A DNA stretch of 64,000 nucleotides, from assembly GCF_000023065.1 (NCBI RefSeq), contig NC_012691.1, forward strand, positions 1,470,501 through 1,534,500, written 5' to 3'. The DNA is from Tolumonas auensis DSM 9187 (GTDB lineage Bacteria; Pseudomonadota; Gammaproteobacteria; Enterobacterales; Aeromonadaceae). The notes under the pieces are model-generated. The model saw nothing but the letters and a program-made list of their open reading frames with translations. It made no database searches and was not told the origin of the DNA. Each line of letters opens with the position of its first letter. Position 1 is the first letter of the stretch. The position numbers and the translations under genes are program-made. Below, piece after piece: positions 55,127 through 64,000 of the stretch.

Positions 55127-56069
55127 TTGGCGGGCTGAGTTCAACCTCAGCTGATTTCTTGTTATTCAGCCAGTAACTTGCTGTCAGCGGATGTGACAGA
55201 CGCAGGCATTCCAGAAGACAGTTTGCGCTTGGCCCCAGACGTTCTGGTGCCGGTACAATCAGATGTGTGAAAATCTTGCGTTCATTACCTTCGCGCAAGC
55301 GGATCCGGTGTAACTGCTGCCGCTGAATAAAACCTTCAACCAGATGTTGCGGAATCCACGCAAATCCCATTCCGGAAAGAATAGTTTCGATTGCCTCGTG
55401 AAAGTTGGTGACGGTCCAGCGCTGTTCGGCTTTCAGCCAGCCGGTTAACTCTTTCGGATTTTTAGCCGTATCGCGGATCACTATCTGCAAGTGCTGACTG
55501 AGCTCTTCACTGGTCAGCAGACCGGTTTCCAGCGCCATCGGATGCTGAGGGTGACAGACAGGCAGAAATGTTACTTCAGATAATGGTTCGCCAAGAAAAC
55601 CTTTGGGCACCAGACCGGCGATCACGATGTTGGCCCGATGCTCCTGAATAAACTCTTCCGTACCACCCAGAACAGAATCGAACAGTTGCAGGTGCGTGCC
55701 CCGGGAGATGGGATAATAATTCTGCAGCGCGCGGTTCAGGGGGCGGCGTGGGTGCGCAATTTCAACCGCAAGCCGGATTTCAGCTTCCCAGCCCTGATGA
55801 ATATTGTGCGCAAGCAGCTCCAGCTCCTGCATGTTCTGGTTGAGCAGTTTGGCTCTGCGCAGAAACATATCGCCGGCATCGGTCAGGTAGGCTTTACGGC
55901 CACGGACTTCCAGCAGAGCAACGCCGAGCGTTTGTTGCAGTTTGGCAATAGCATGATTGAGAGACGACTGACTCTTGTTGAGTTTTTCTGCGGCCTGAGC
56001 ATAACCACCATACTCGACAACAGCCTGAAATATACGCCATTGCTCTAGTGTGCTTTTCGGACGAAACAT
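55113..56069 (-). CDS. LysR-family transcriptional regulator
   Basis: A 318-residue regulator. The N-terminal winged HTH (about 1-65) is WRIFQAVVEYGGYAQAAEKL then NKSQSSLNHAIAKLQQTLGV; an effector-binding domain follows. ATG 56069 has GGAG 9 nt upstream; the frame extends to 56084 without one. It sits between the Set-type transporter and sohB. Target genes unknown. Confidence 0.88.
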   Translation of the reverse strand: MFRPKSTLEQWRIFQAVVEYGGYAQAAEKLNKSQSSLNHAIAKLQQTLGVALLEVRGRKAYLTDAGDMFLRRAKLLNQNMQELELLAHNIHQGWEAEIRLAVEIAHPRRPLNRALQNYYPISRGTHLQLFDSVLGGTEEFIQEHRANIVIAGLVPKGFLGEPLSEVTFLPVCHPQHPMALETGLLTSEELSQHLQIVIRDTAKNPKELTGWLKAEQRWTVTNFHEAIETILSGMGFAWIPQHLVEGFIQRQQLHRIRLREGNERKIFTHLIVPAPERLGPSANCLLECLRLSHPLTASYWLNNKKSAEVELSPPTTAS

Positions 56070-56181
56070 CGCTGCCGTCTCCAATTATTTGCGCTGTTCT
56101 CAGCCAATCATCCGGAAAATATTTTGTCTGCTGGTCTAACCGCGTAGAATGCAACAGTTTTTCATTTTCAGGAGAGCATGA

Positions 56182-57201
56182 ATGGCATTTATTTATGATT
56201 ATGGTTTATTTGCTGCAAAGAGTATCACACTTGTTACAGTGATTGCTTTGGGTGTGATCACTATCATAGCTGCAATAGCCCGGAATAAAATGCGTAAAGG
56301 TGCTTTGGATATCACCGATCTTTCCGCAGATTATCAGAAAAATAAGAAGCACTTGATTGAATCATTACTGAACAAAGAACAGCGTAAAGCTTTTACTAAA
56401 GAGCAGAAAAAAGAAGCGAAAGAACAGAAAAAAAATGCAGCTGAATCAACAAAGTCCCGTCTGTTCCTGATTGATTTTAAAGGTGGAATGGATGCACGGG
56501 AAGTTTCATCGCTGCGTGAGGAAATTACGGCTGTATTAACCATGGCCAAAAGTGATGACGAAGTGCTGATCCGGGTAGAGTCGGGTGGCGGTGTCGTGCA
56601 TGGCTATGGTCTGGGGGCGTCTCAGTTACAGCGCATTCGTGATCAGGGTTTGTATCTGACTGTATCGATCGATAAAGTCGCTGCCAGTGGTGGTTATATG
56701 ATGGCTTGTGTGGCGCAGAAAATTATTGCGGCACCCTTCGCTATCGTGGGTTCTATCGGTGTCGTTGCTCAGTTACCCAACTTTAACCGTTTGCTGAAGA
56801 AACATGATGTTGATGTTGAATTGCACACTGCCGGACAATTCAAGCGCACCCTGACTATCTTCGGCGAGAATGACGACAAGGCCCGTGAGAAATTTAAAGC
56901 TGAACTGGAAACGGTGCATCAGCAATTCAAACAGTTCGTCAGTGAACATCGTCCGCGGATGGATATGGAGCAGATTGCTACCGGTGAACATTGGCTGGCA
57001 GCAGAAGCAAAAAAATTAGGATTGGTTGATGAGTTGCGTACCAGCGATGATTATCTGCTGTCTCAGTTTGAACAGAAGCAGGTGATTAAAGTGACTTACC
57101 ACAATAAAAAAGGTCTGGCCGATCGCTTCTCACATGCAGCGTCATTAGCTGTCGAAAGAGCCGTCTACCGCATCATCGAGACCTGTAAAATCCCGTTCTG
57201 A
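56182..57201 (+). CDS. sohB: inner-membrane peptidase SohB (S49 family)
   Basis: A 339-residue S49 peptidase with an N-terminal membrane helix (ITLVTVIALGVITIIAAIA), a charged Lys/Glu-rich linker and the catalytic domain: SGGGVVHGYGLGASQL, KVAASGGYMMACVA (serine nucleophile region) and FKRTLTIFGENDDKAREKF (catalytic lysine region). SohB is a SppA-related protease. Placement upstream of topA matches other gammaproteobacteria. AGGAG precedes the ATG. Confidence 0.94.
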   Translation: MAFIYDYGLFAAKSITLVTVIALGVITIIAAIARNKMRKGALDITDLSADYQKNKKHLIESLLNKEQRKAFTKEQKKEAKEQKKNAAESTKSRLFLIDFKGGMDAREVSSLREEITAVLTMAKSDDEVLIRVESGGGVVHGYGLGASQLQRIRDQGLYLTVSIDKVAASGGYMMACVAQKIIAAPFAIVGSIGVVAQLPNFNRLLKKHDVDVELHTAGQFKRTLTIFGENDDKAREKFKAELETVHQQFKQFVSEHRPRMDMEQIATGEHWLAAEAKKLGLVDELRTSDDYLLSQFEQKQVIKVTYHNKKGLADRFSHAASLAVERAVYRIIETCKIPF

Positions 57202-57286
57202 TAGTCAAAAATGAGAATTTTGCCGTTTAAACGTAAATAAAAGTTGATTATCACTGAAGCTCCAACCATTTTATAAAAAGAACAGA

Positions 57287-57308
57287 CTTCGCCTGAATTC
57301 AGGCGAAG
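57287..57308. repeat. 22-bp perfect palindrome upstream of topA
   Basis: CTTCGCCTGAA and its exact complement, centred on GAATTC, 50 bp before the topA start. No T-run follows. It could be a hairpin in the topA leader, a weak sohB terminator, or a cruciform-prone site. Confidence 0.55.
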
Positions 57309-57357
57309 CTATTAAATTTGCTTAATTTTGCGTGCTAATAAGGAAATCGTCGGTCAT

Positions 57358-59967
57358 ATGGGCAAAGCACTGGTCATTGTAGAGTCCCCGGCAAAAGCCA
57401 AAACTATCAACAAATATCTGGGTAAAGACTTTATCGTCAAATCCAGTGTTGGTCATGTGAGAGATCTGCCTACGAGCGGTAGCGCATCTACATCAGCGAA
57501 TAAAGAGGGTGTGAAGAAAGCGACAAAACCCAGTGCAGCGGATAAAGCGCAAAAAGAGTATTCATCGCTTGTCTCCCGCATGGGGATTGATCCTGAACAT
57601 GGCTGGAAGGCACGTTATGAAATCCTTCCCGGCAAAGAAAAAGTGGTTGCCGAACTTCGCGCATTAGCCGCACAAGCCGACATCATCTATCTCGCAACCG
57701 ACTTGGACAGAGAAGGGGAAGCCATTGCCTGGCATCTGCGTGAGCTGATCGGTGGTGATGAATCGCGCTTTAAGCGCGTCGTGTTTAATGAAATTACCAA
57801 AACAGCAATTCAGGAAGCATTCTCTCATCCCGGACTGCTGAATATTGAACGCGTCAATGCACAACAGGCCCGTCGTTTCCTCGACCGCGTTGTGGGTTAC
57901 ATGGTTTCTCCGCTGCTATGGAAAAAAATTGCACGCGGACTTTCTGCCGGGCGTGTTCAGTCTGTAGCACTGCGTTTGATTGTTGAAAAAGAGCGTGACA
58001 TTAAAGCCTTTGTACCGGAAGAGTACTGGGATATTCACGCTGATACACAAACGCCAACGCGTGAAACACTACGACTGCAGGTTACTGCGCAGCAAGGCAA
58101 AACGTTCGATCCAAAGAACGAACAGCAAGCCATGGCGGCAGTGCAGACATTGAAAAATGCTGCCTATCAGGTGCGTGATCGCGAAGACAAACCGACCAGC
58201 AGTAAACCTTCGGCGCCATTTATCACATCGACCCTACAGCAGGCTGCCAGTACGCGCCTGAGCTTTGGTGTGAAAAAAACCATGATGATGGCGCAGCGTC
58301 TGTACGAAGCAGGGCACATTACCTACATGCGTACCGACTCCACGAACCTGAGTCAGGAAGCCGTCGTCACAGTCCGTGAATATATTGAACAGCAATTTGG
58401 CAAAAAATATCTGCCGAAAGAGCCGCTGACGTATGGTTCTAAAGCCAATGCGCAGGAAGCGCATGAAGCGATCCGTCCATCAAACGTTGAAGTGAAAGCG
58501 GATACGTTAAAAGATATGGAAGCAGATGCGGTTCGTTTGTATGACCTGATCTGGCGCCAGTTCGTCGCATGTCAGATGACACCGGCACAATACGACACCA
58601 GCACGCTGACAGTTACTGCGGCTGATTTTGAGCTCAAAGCCAAAGGTCGTATTCTGCGTTTCGCGGGCTGGACCAAAGCGTTACCGCCGATGGGACGCAA
58701 AGGGGACGATATTGAATTGCCTGCAGTGAATGCCGGCGATGTTCTCCAGTTGATCAAGCTGGATCCAAAACAGCACTTTACCAAACCGCCTGCGCGTTTC
58801 ACCGAAGCTGCGCTGGTTAAAGAACTGGAAAAACGCGGTATTGGCCGTCCATCCACTTATGCATCGATCATTTCGACGATTCAGGATCGGGGCTATGTGA
58901 AGGTGGAATCCCGTCGTTTCTATGCAGAAAAGATGGGCGAGATCGTGACTGATCGTCTGGTGGAAAGTTTCGCTGATCTGATGAGTTATGATTTCACCGC
59001 GCAGATGGAAAACTCACTGGATAATATTGCACAGGGCAAGCTGGACTGGCATAAGCAGCTGGATGAGTTTTACGCTGAATTTAAATCTGATCTGCAAAAA
59101 GCCGAAGGCGAAGCCGGTGGCATGCGCAGCAATCAGATGGTGTTAACCGATATCGATTGTCCGACCTGTGGTCGTAAAATGGGTATCCGTACTGCATCTA
59201 CCGGTGTATTCCTGGGTTGTTCCGGCTATGCCTTACCGCCTAAAGAGCGTTGCAAACAAACGATCAATCTGGTGCCGGGTGATGAATACATCGCTGCTGA
59301 CTCAGAAGACGGTGAAGTGGATGCACTGCTTGCCATGCATCGCTGCAAGAAATGCGGCACAGCAATGGACTCCTATGTGCTGGATGCTACCCGGAAGATC
59401 CATATTTGCGGTAACAACCCGGATTGTGATGGTTATGAGATTGAAACCGGCCAATTCCGCCTGAAAGGCTATGAAGGCCCGGTAGTGGAATGCGATCGTT
59501 GCGGTTCAGACATGCAGCTGAAAACGGGTCGTTTTGGTAAGTTTATGGCCTGTACCAACGCTGAATGTAAGAACACCCGTAAGATCCTGAAAAACGGCGA
59601 TGTGGCACCGCCGAAAGAAGATCCGGTGTTCCTGCCAGAATTGAAGTGCAGTAAATCAGATGCGCATTTTGTCTTGCGTGATGGTGCTGCCGGTTTGTTC
59701 ATGGCCGCCAGCACATTCCCTAAATCACGTGAAACACGAGCGCCGCTGGTTGCTGAATTGCTTCGATTCAAAGATCGTCTGGCACCAAAACATCAGTATC
59801 TGGCGGAAGCACCTGTCGCTGATCCTGAAGGCAATCCAACCATTGTTCGTTTCAGCCGTAAAACCAAGGAGCAATATGTTGCTTCTGAAGTAGAAGGCAA
59901 AGCGACAGGCTGGGCGGCTTATTATACAAACGGCCGCTGGCAGGTTTCAGCCGGAAAGGGTAAATAA
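57358..59967 (+). CDS. topA: DNA topoisomerase I
   Basis: An 869-residue type IA topoisomerase that relaxes negative supercoils. Toprim domain at the N-terminus ([33 protein letters not shown]), catalytic tyrosine in [10 protein letters not shown] (about Y323), and three C-terminal Cys4 zinc ribbons ([27 protein letters not shown]). The upstream ten codons of the frame are excluded because ATG 57358 starts the conserved [11 protein letters not shown]. Confidence 0.97.
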   Translation: MGKALVIVESPAKAKTINKYLGKDFIVKSSVGHVRDLPTSGSASTSANKEGVKKATKPSAADKAQKEYSSLVSRMGIDPEHGWKARYEILPGKEKVVAELRALAAQADIIYLATDLDREGEAIAWHLRELIGGDESRFKRVVFNEITKTAIQEAFSHPGLLNIERVNAQQARRFLDRVVGYMVSPLLWKKIARGLSAGRVQSVALRLIVEKERDIKAFVPEEYWDIHADTQTPTRETLRLQVTAQQGKTFDPKNEQQAMAAVQTLKNAAYQVRDREDKPTSSKPSAPFITSTLQQAASTRLSFGVKKTMMMAQRLYEAGHITYMRTDSTNLSQEAVVTVREYIEQQFGKKYLPKEPLTYGSKANAQEAHEAIRPSNVEVKADTLKDMEADAVRLYDLIWRQFVACQMTPAQYDTSTLTVTAADFELKAKGRILRFAGWTKALPPMGRKGDDIELPAVNAGDVLQLIKLDPKQHFTKPPARFTEAALVKELEKRGIGRPSTYASIISTIQDRGYVKVESRRFYAEKMGEIVTDRLVESFADLMSYDFTAQMENSLDNIAQGKLDWHKQLDEFYAEFKSDLQKAEGEAGGMRSNQMVLTDIDCPTCGRKMGIRTASTGVFLGCSGYALPPKERCKQTINLVPGDEYIAADSEDGEVDALLAMHRCKKCGTAMDSYVLDATRKIHICGNNPDCDGYEIETGQFRLKGYEGPVVECDRCGSDMQLKTGRFGKFMACTNAECKNTRKILKNGDVAPPKEDPVFLPELKCSKSDAHFVLRDGAAGLFMAASTFPKSRETRAPLVAELLRFKDRLAPKHQYLAEAPVADPEGNPTIVRFSRKTKEQYVASEVEGKATGWAAYYTNGRWQVSAGKGK

Positions 59968-60031
59968 CCCGCAATTATGAGTGAAGTGCAGAAATACTAA
60001 GCAGTCAGTTCATTGTTTTGTAAAAAGTATT

Positions 60032-60059
60032 TTGCCTTCACTCAGCCTCTGCGTATAAT
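60032..60059 (+). promoter_or_regulatory. promoter of tRNA-Gly/tRNA-Cys
   Basis: TTGCCT (60032-60037), 16-bp spacer and a perfect TATAAT (60054-60059), followed by a GCGCGCC discriminator typical of stringently controlled tRNA promoters. A 14-bp palindrome (GTTGCCATGGCAAC, 60067-60080) lies in the leader. Confidence 0.8.
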
Positions 60060-60091
60060 GCGCGCCGTTGCCATGGCAACATCTCATTGAA

Positions 60092-60167
<76 letters not shown>

Positions 60168-60173
60168 AAATAT

Positions 60174-60247
60174 GGCGCGTTAACAAAGCGGTTATGTAGC
60201 GGATTGCAAATCCGTCTAGCCCGGTTCGACTCCGGGACGCGCCTCCA
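60174..60247 (+). tRNA. tRNA-Cys (GCA)
   Basis: 74-nt cloverleaf with encoded CCA; anticodon loop ATTGCAAAT gives GCA. It lies 6 nt after tRNA-Gly and is probably on the same transcript. Confidence 0.96.
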
Positions 60248-60290
60248 CTTTTTGTAATCCTCTCCGTATACTCAAAAAATCTGATTCGAA

Positions 60291-60857
60291 TCAACCATAC
60301 TGTTTTGCCAGCTGATAGAGCATTTTTGCGGTTGCCCCCCAGATAAACCAGTTATCAACGGTTAATCCGATTATTTTATGTGGTTTATTGTTTCGCTGGA
60401 TGATCAGCGACTGGTAGTTACTGGTATCAAGTAGCAATTCCAGCGGCAGTTCAAATACCGCTTCTACTTCGGCTTTGGCGGGAGAGACCGTGAAGGGGTG
60501 GTGCAGCCGGGCAAGATAAGGGTGGATGTGATAGCCAGAGAGCGTTTGCCCGCCGGTCAGCTCACCAATGATCTGGATCTGGTGCGATGGGATCCCCAGC
60601 TCTTCTTCCAATTCTCTCAGACCCGTCATTTGCAGTGACGTATCGCTGGTATCTTTTCTGCCGCCGGGAAAACAGACTTGACCGGGGTGATGCCGTAACT
60701 GCCAGCTGCGTTGCGTGAAGAGAACAGACCAGCCTTCAGCCCGGGAGATAAGCGGTATGATCACTGCTGCATCACGAGTCTCCGGTGCTTTGCTGCTTTG
60801 TTCCCCGTGATGTTTTTGCAGCATAAAACGGCTGAGAAAATGATCCGTCCGGTTCAT
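60291..60857 (-). CDS. nudL: Nudix hydrolase, CoA pyrophosphatase-like
   Basis: A 188-residue Nudix protein. The Nudix box reads GGRKDTSD then LRELEEELGI, with Asp replacing the first Glu, as in the NudL group that hydrolyses CoA derivatives. ATG 60857 has AGAGGTG upstream, which overlaps the pabB stop; the longer frame lies inside pabB. The pabB-nudL order matches E. coli. Confidence 0.87.
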   Translation of the reverse strand: MNRTDHFLSRFMLQKHHGEQSSKAPETRDAAVIIPLISRAEGWSVLFTQRSWQLRHHPGQVCFPGGRKDTSDTSLQMTGLRELEEELGIPSHQIQIIGELTGGQTLSGYHIHPYLARLHHPFTVSPAKAEVEAVFELPLELLLDTSNYQSLIIQRNNKPHKIIGLTVDNWFIWGATAKMLYQLAKQYG

Positions 60858-60858
60858 A

Positions 60859-62229
60859 TCACCTCTTTTGCAGTACCGGCAAAATTTTCGCCAGCTTATC
60901 AAACGTCTCCTGATATTCAGCTTTTGCATCAGAATCAGCAACGATGCCGCCACCAGCCCAGACATATAACTGATGCTGCCAGGCAATCAGCGTGCGAATG
61001 GTAATGCTCGAATCCATACGGCCATGGCGGCTGAGATAGAACATACTGCCACAGTAGGCAGAACGCCGGTGTGGTTCCAGCTCTTCAATAATCTGCATCG
61101 CTCTGATTTTGGGTGCGCCGGTAATGGAGCCGCCGGGAAAGCAGGCTTGCAGTAATTCAGTCGCACTGTATTCATCAGCCAGGGTGCCGGTAACCGTCGA
61201 AACCATATGATGCACCGCTTTGAACGACTCAACATCAAACAGTTTGGGTACGCGCACGGTCCCGGGTTTACAAACACGGCCAATATCATTCCGCAGCAGA
61301 TCAACGATCATCAGATTTTCTGCTCTGTCTTTTGGCGATTGCAGCAATTCTTTAATACTGGCCTGATCGGCGATTGGATCAATAAACCGGGGGCGGGTAC
61401 CTTTGATGGGTTTGGTTTCAACCTGTTGCTGATTCAGCGCCAGAAAACGCTCTGGTGACAAGCTGAGAATAGCGGCCTGAGGTAACCGCATAAAAGCTGA
61501 AAAAGGCGCCTGATTCATTTGCGATAACTGACAATAGGCTTGCCATTCATCGCCTAAATATTCCGCCTGAAAACGCTGAGTCAGATTGATCTGATAGCAA
61601 TCACCTGCCCGCAGATAACGCTGAATAGCATCAAAGCGGTCGGTATATTCCTGCTGAGACAAATTGGACTGCCAGTCCGAAGTTAATCTGAATGGCTGGC
61701 TGTTCCCGGCTGTCTGTTGTTGCCACCATTGCCAGCGTATTTCCAACTGTTCTTCTGAACCACAGACCAGAAAGTGAGCCTGCTGCGTGTGATGATCGAA
61801 AATCCAGGCCCAGTCATAAATTCCGACGGCGAGATCCGGCAGATCGATATCTCTTAATGCCAGTTCCGGAATTTTTTCAATCCTCCGCCCCAGATCATAC
61901 CCCAGCAGACCGATAGCACCACCGATAAAGGGCAGCTCGCCAGTGTAAGTTGCGTCAGAACCGAGCAACCGGTGCAAAGTCTCTTTGAGTAGCACCAGTG
62001 GTGCGTCCGTCAACTGGCGTGTTTGCTCACCTTCCGTTATAGCAGTGATGGCGCCAACAGTCTGAAGCGTAGCAATAGGGTCAGCTGAAAAGATATCAAA
62101 CCGGCTATCTATATGATCTGCACTGGCAGACTCAAATAATACTGCCCATGGCAGATGCGCAATTTTTGAGAATATCTGCTGCGCTGTCGATTGAATCGGA
62201 AATGTTTTTAGGTGAAATGTTGAAGACAT
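60859..62229 (-). CDS. pabB: aminodeoxychorismate synthase component I
   Basis: A 456-residue chorismate-using enzyme making 4-amino-4-deoxychorismate for folate. PIKGTRPR, LMIVDLLRNDIGRVCKPGTV and FPGGSITGAPKIRAMQIIEE are the family motifs. KPIKGTRPR keeps the lysine typical of PabB rather than anthranilate synthase. It is followed by nudL with coupled translation. Confidence 0.93.
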   Translation of the reverse strand: MSSTFHLKTFPIQSTAQQIFSKIAHLPWAVLFESASADHIDSRFDIFSADPIATLQTVGAITAITEGEQTRQLTDAPLVLLKETLHRLLGSDATYTGELPFIGGAIGLLGYDLGRRIEKIPELALRDIDLPDLAVGIYDWAWIFDHHTQQAHFLVCGSEEQLEIRWQWWQQQTAGNSQPFRLTSDWQSNLSQQEYTDRFDAIQRYLRAGDCYQINLTQRFQAEYLGDEWQAYCQLSQMNQAPFSAFMRLPQAAILSLSPERFLALNQQQVETKPIKGTRPRFIDPIADQASIKELLQSPKDRAENLMIVDLLRNDIGRVCKPGTVRVPKLFDVESFKAVHHMVSTVTGTLADEYSATELLQACFPGGSITGAPKIRAMQIIEELEPHRRSAYCGSMFYLSRHGRMDSSITIRTLIAWQHQLYVWAGGGIVADSDAKAEYQETFDKLAKILPVLQKR

Positions 62230-62421
62230 GTGATAGAAAACACGATGTTACATGGCAGGGGCGATTGGCAAAGCGTATCATAAGAGAGCTTTGGTAACGA
62301 ATAATTCTAATCATTTGCAACTGCCGATCTGGGTATGGAAGGCAAAATTACAGCAACAGGATGTTGTGGGTGAGTGCTAAGCTGTACGTAAGAGCACACG
62401 AGAAGAACGAAGAGAATAACA

Positions 62422-63804
62422 ATGACAAATCCATTGGTATATCTGGTAGAGGACAGCGAAATGTTGTCCATGCTCTATCAGGATTATTTGCGTGCAGAAT
62501 CCTATGAGATCAAGGCATTCCGCTTTGGGAAGGAAGGTCTGGATGCTTTGAAGGAACAGCCACCGCAGGTGTTGCTGTTAGATCTTGAACTACCGGATAT
62601 GGATGGCATGGAATTGCTGCGTTATGTCTGCGAGCAAGGTCTGCCTACCAGTGTCGTGGTGATTACCGCCCATGGTTCAGTTGATATTGCTGTTGAAGCA
62701 ATGCGGCACAGTGCGTTTGATTTTCTGACCAAACCATTTGATGGAAAACGGTTATGCACCACGGTGCGGAATGCCGCAAAACATCAGCAACTATCTTCAT
62801 TAGTCGATACTTACCGTGCTAATTATGATTTGTCCGGCTTCGGTGGCTTCATTGGCAGCTCACTGTCAATGCAGGCGGTATATCGTATTCTGGAAAGTGC
62901 GGCACCCAGTAAAGCGACCGTTTTTATCACCGGGGAAAGTGGCACGGGGAAAGAAGTCTGTGCTGAAACTTTGCATAAAATCAGCCCACGTAAAGACCAG
63001 CCGCTGGTGGTACTGAATTGTGCAGCGATCCCCCGGGATTTGATTGAAAGTGAAATTTTTGGCCATGTAAAAGGCGCATTTACCGGTGCACTGACGGATC
63101 GGGAAGGGGCTGCGGCCCGCGCAAATGGCGGCACACTATTCCTGGATGAAATCTGTGAAATGGAATTGGATCTGCAGGCTAAATTGCTACGTTTTATTCA
63201 GACCGGCACTTTTCAGCGGGTTGGTGGCAGTAAGCTGGAAAGTGTGGATGTACGTTTTGTCTGCGCAACCAACCGTGATCCGATTGCTGAAGTTCAGGCC
63301 GGACGTTTCCGGGAAGACCTTTATTACCGTTTGCATGTCATTCCTATCGCACTGCCACCGTTACGCGAACGGGGTGACGATGTATTGGCAATTGCGCGAC
63401 GTTTCCTTCGTCAGTTTGCGGTGGAAGAAAATAAACATTTTACCGATTTCAGTCCGGAATCAGCGCAAATGTTGCTGAATTATGAATGGCCGGGAAATGT
63501 CAGACAATTGCAGAATGTGGTCCGCAATATCGTGGTTTTACATGACGGTGAGAGAGTCGTGCCTTCCATGTTCCCGCCGCCACTGAACACGGTTCCGGTT
63601 ACAGCGCCTGTCCCGCATACAGTATTGGTTGCTCCGGTTGCAACAACCAGCTCGGATGCTATTCGTCCGATGTGGCTGGTAGAAAAAGAAACGATCGAAA
63701 ATGCGATTGCGGCATGTGACGGAAACATTCCTCAGGCGGCAGCATTACTTGAACTGAGCCCTTCTACCATCTATCGCAAACGGCTGGCCTGGCAGTCGGC
63801 CTGA
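62422..63804 (+). CDS. luxO: LuxO-like sigma-54 response regulator
   Basis: A 460-residue NtrC-class regulator. The receiver domain has phosphoacceptor D54 (VLLLDLELPDMDG). The AAA+ domain has Walker A GESGTGKE, the sigma-54 contact GAFTGA and Walker B GGTLFLDE. A C-terminal Fis-type HTH (GNIPQAAALLELSPSTIYRK) follows. The sequence resembles LuxO, which controls small regulatory RNAs in quorum sensing. The next gene is not a recognisable luxU and no qrr-like promoter is seen upstream, so the pathway is inferred. Confidence 0.85.
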   Translation: MTNPLVYLVEDSEMLSMLYQDYLRAESYEIKAFRFGKEGLDALKEQPPQVLLLDLELPDMDGMELLRYVCEQGLPTSVVVITAHGSVDIAVEAMRHSAFDFLTKPFDGKRLCTTVRNAAKHQQLSSLVDTYRANYDLSGFGGFIGSSLSMQAVYRILESAAPSKATVFITGESGTGKEVCAETLHKISPRKDQPLVVLNCAAIPRDLIESEIFGHVKGAFTGALTDREGAAARANGGTLFLDEICEMELDLQAKLLRFIQTGTFQRVGGSKLESVDVRFVCATNRDPIAEVQAGRFREDLYYRLHVIPIALPPLRERGDDVLAIARRFLRQFAVEENKHFTDFSPESAQMLLNYEWPGNVRQLQNVVRNIVVLHDGERVVPSMFPPPLNTVPVTAPVPHTVLVAPVATTSSDAIRPMWLVEKETIENAIAACDGNIPQAAALLELSPSTIYRKRLAWQSA

Positions 63805-63837
63805 GTTTCACCGGAAGATTATTGACGGAGTTGGTAT

Positions 63838-64000
63838 ATGAAATGTGTGCTGGTATCAGGCGGTGCCGCTCAGCTGCATCTTGAACTGCAGGCATTGAAT
63901 GCTGATCCGGAGATCCGGTTTGTCATGATGCTGCTGGCTGCGCAAACCGGGATTTCCCATGAGGAAATCAATCATCTGTTGGTGACCAATGCAAAGCCTG
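63838..64000 (+). CDS. unrecognised protein, N-terminal part
   Basis: An open frame from ATG 63838 (ACGGAG ribosome site) runs off the window after 54 codons (MKCVLVSGGAAQLHLELQAL...). It lies 33 bp after the luxO-like gene, probably in the same operon. It does not look like a LuxU phosphotransfer protein in the part visible. Function unknown. Confidence 0.6.
   Translation, partial: MKCVLVSGGAAQLHLELQALNADPEIRFVMMLLAAQTGISHEEINHLLVTNAKP

Noticed and set aside
62230-62421. Possible qrr-like small RNA or sigma-54 promoter upstream of the luxO-like gene
   Set aside because: TTGGCA occurs near 62265 but no correctly spaced GC/TTGC element follows and no Qrr-like core was found.

Overview
The window reads as chromosomal DNA of a gammaproteobacterium of moderate GC, most likely an Aeromonadaceae relative such as Tolumonas. 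This rests on recognisable gammaproteobacterial housekeeping genes and pairs (serC/aroA, serA, aroF-tyrA, pabB-nudL, topA, sohB, a luxO-like regulator, CstA next to a BtsS/BtsR-like pyruvate system). The genus is inferred from gene content, not from a database search.

Layout. 1-8 kb: end of an amylosucrase-like gene, a LuxR regulator divergent from a nitrilase plus APC permease pair, a surface-protein remnant, an NYN-LOTUS protein, UPF0303 and DUF2750 proteins and a PAS-GGDEF protein. 7.9-8.4 kb: two tandem initiator tRNA genes. 8.4-16 kb, minus strand: an Mla/MCE-type lipid-transport operon and a MacAB-like ABC exporter (adaptor, FtsX-type permease, ATPase). 16-18.9 kb: accessory secreted proteins with Gly/Ser-rich tails, separated by near-identical ~75-bp 3' regions and followed by a 17-codon stub.

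18.9-32.9 kb: a complete type I-F CRISPR-Cas system (cas1, cas2-3, csy1-csy4) and a 93-repeat, 92-spacer array. The leader holds a consensus IHF site. The most interesting signal lies in the 229-bp gap between cas2-3 and csy1. There, on the minus strand, two degenerate copies of the array repeat flank a 26-nt spacer-like sequence. Both keep the Csy4 hairpin, one of them by a compensatory base-pair change. The seed of this pseudo-spacer matches DNA just upstream of csy1. That target has a correct CC PAM, has mismatches at flipped-out positions 6 and 18, and abuts a candidate -35 box. This looks like a CreR/CreA-type guide by which the Csy complex represses its own operon, or a CreTA-like safeguard. 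Two pairs of array spacers overlap on the same protospacers, and each pair reads out the CC PAM inside the array.

33-64 kb: serC-aroA, serA, a HAD phosphatase, ackA (with a PdhR-like box upstream), cstA with btsR/btsS, a BmpA-type nucleoside ABC transporter, aroF-tyrA with a perfect TyrR box, a TAXI solute-binding protein, a MalY/PatB aminotransferase, a Set-type efflux MFS, a LysR regulator, sohB, topA, tRNA-Gly/tRNA-Cys, nudL-pabB, a luxO-like sigma-54 activator and the start of one unrecognised gene. PdhR box, ackA, CstA and BtsSR together suggest a pyruvate/acetate overflow and scavenging neighbourhood.
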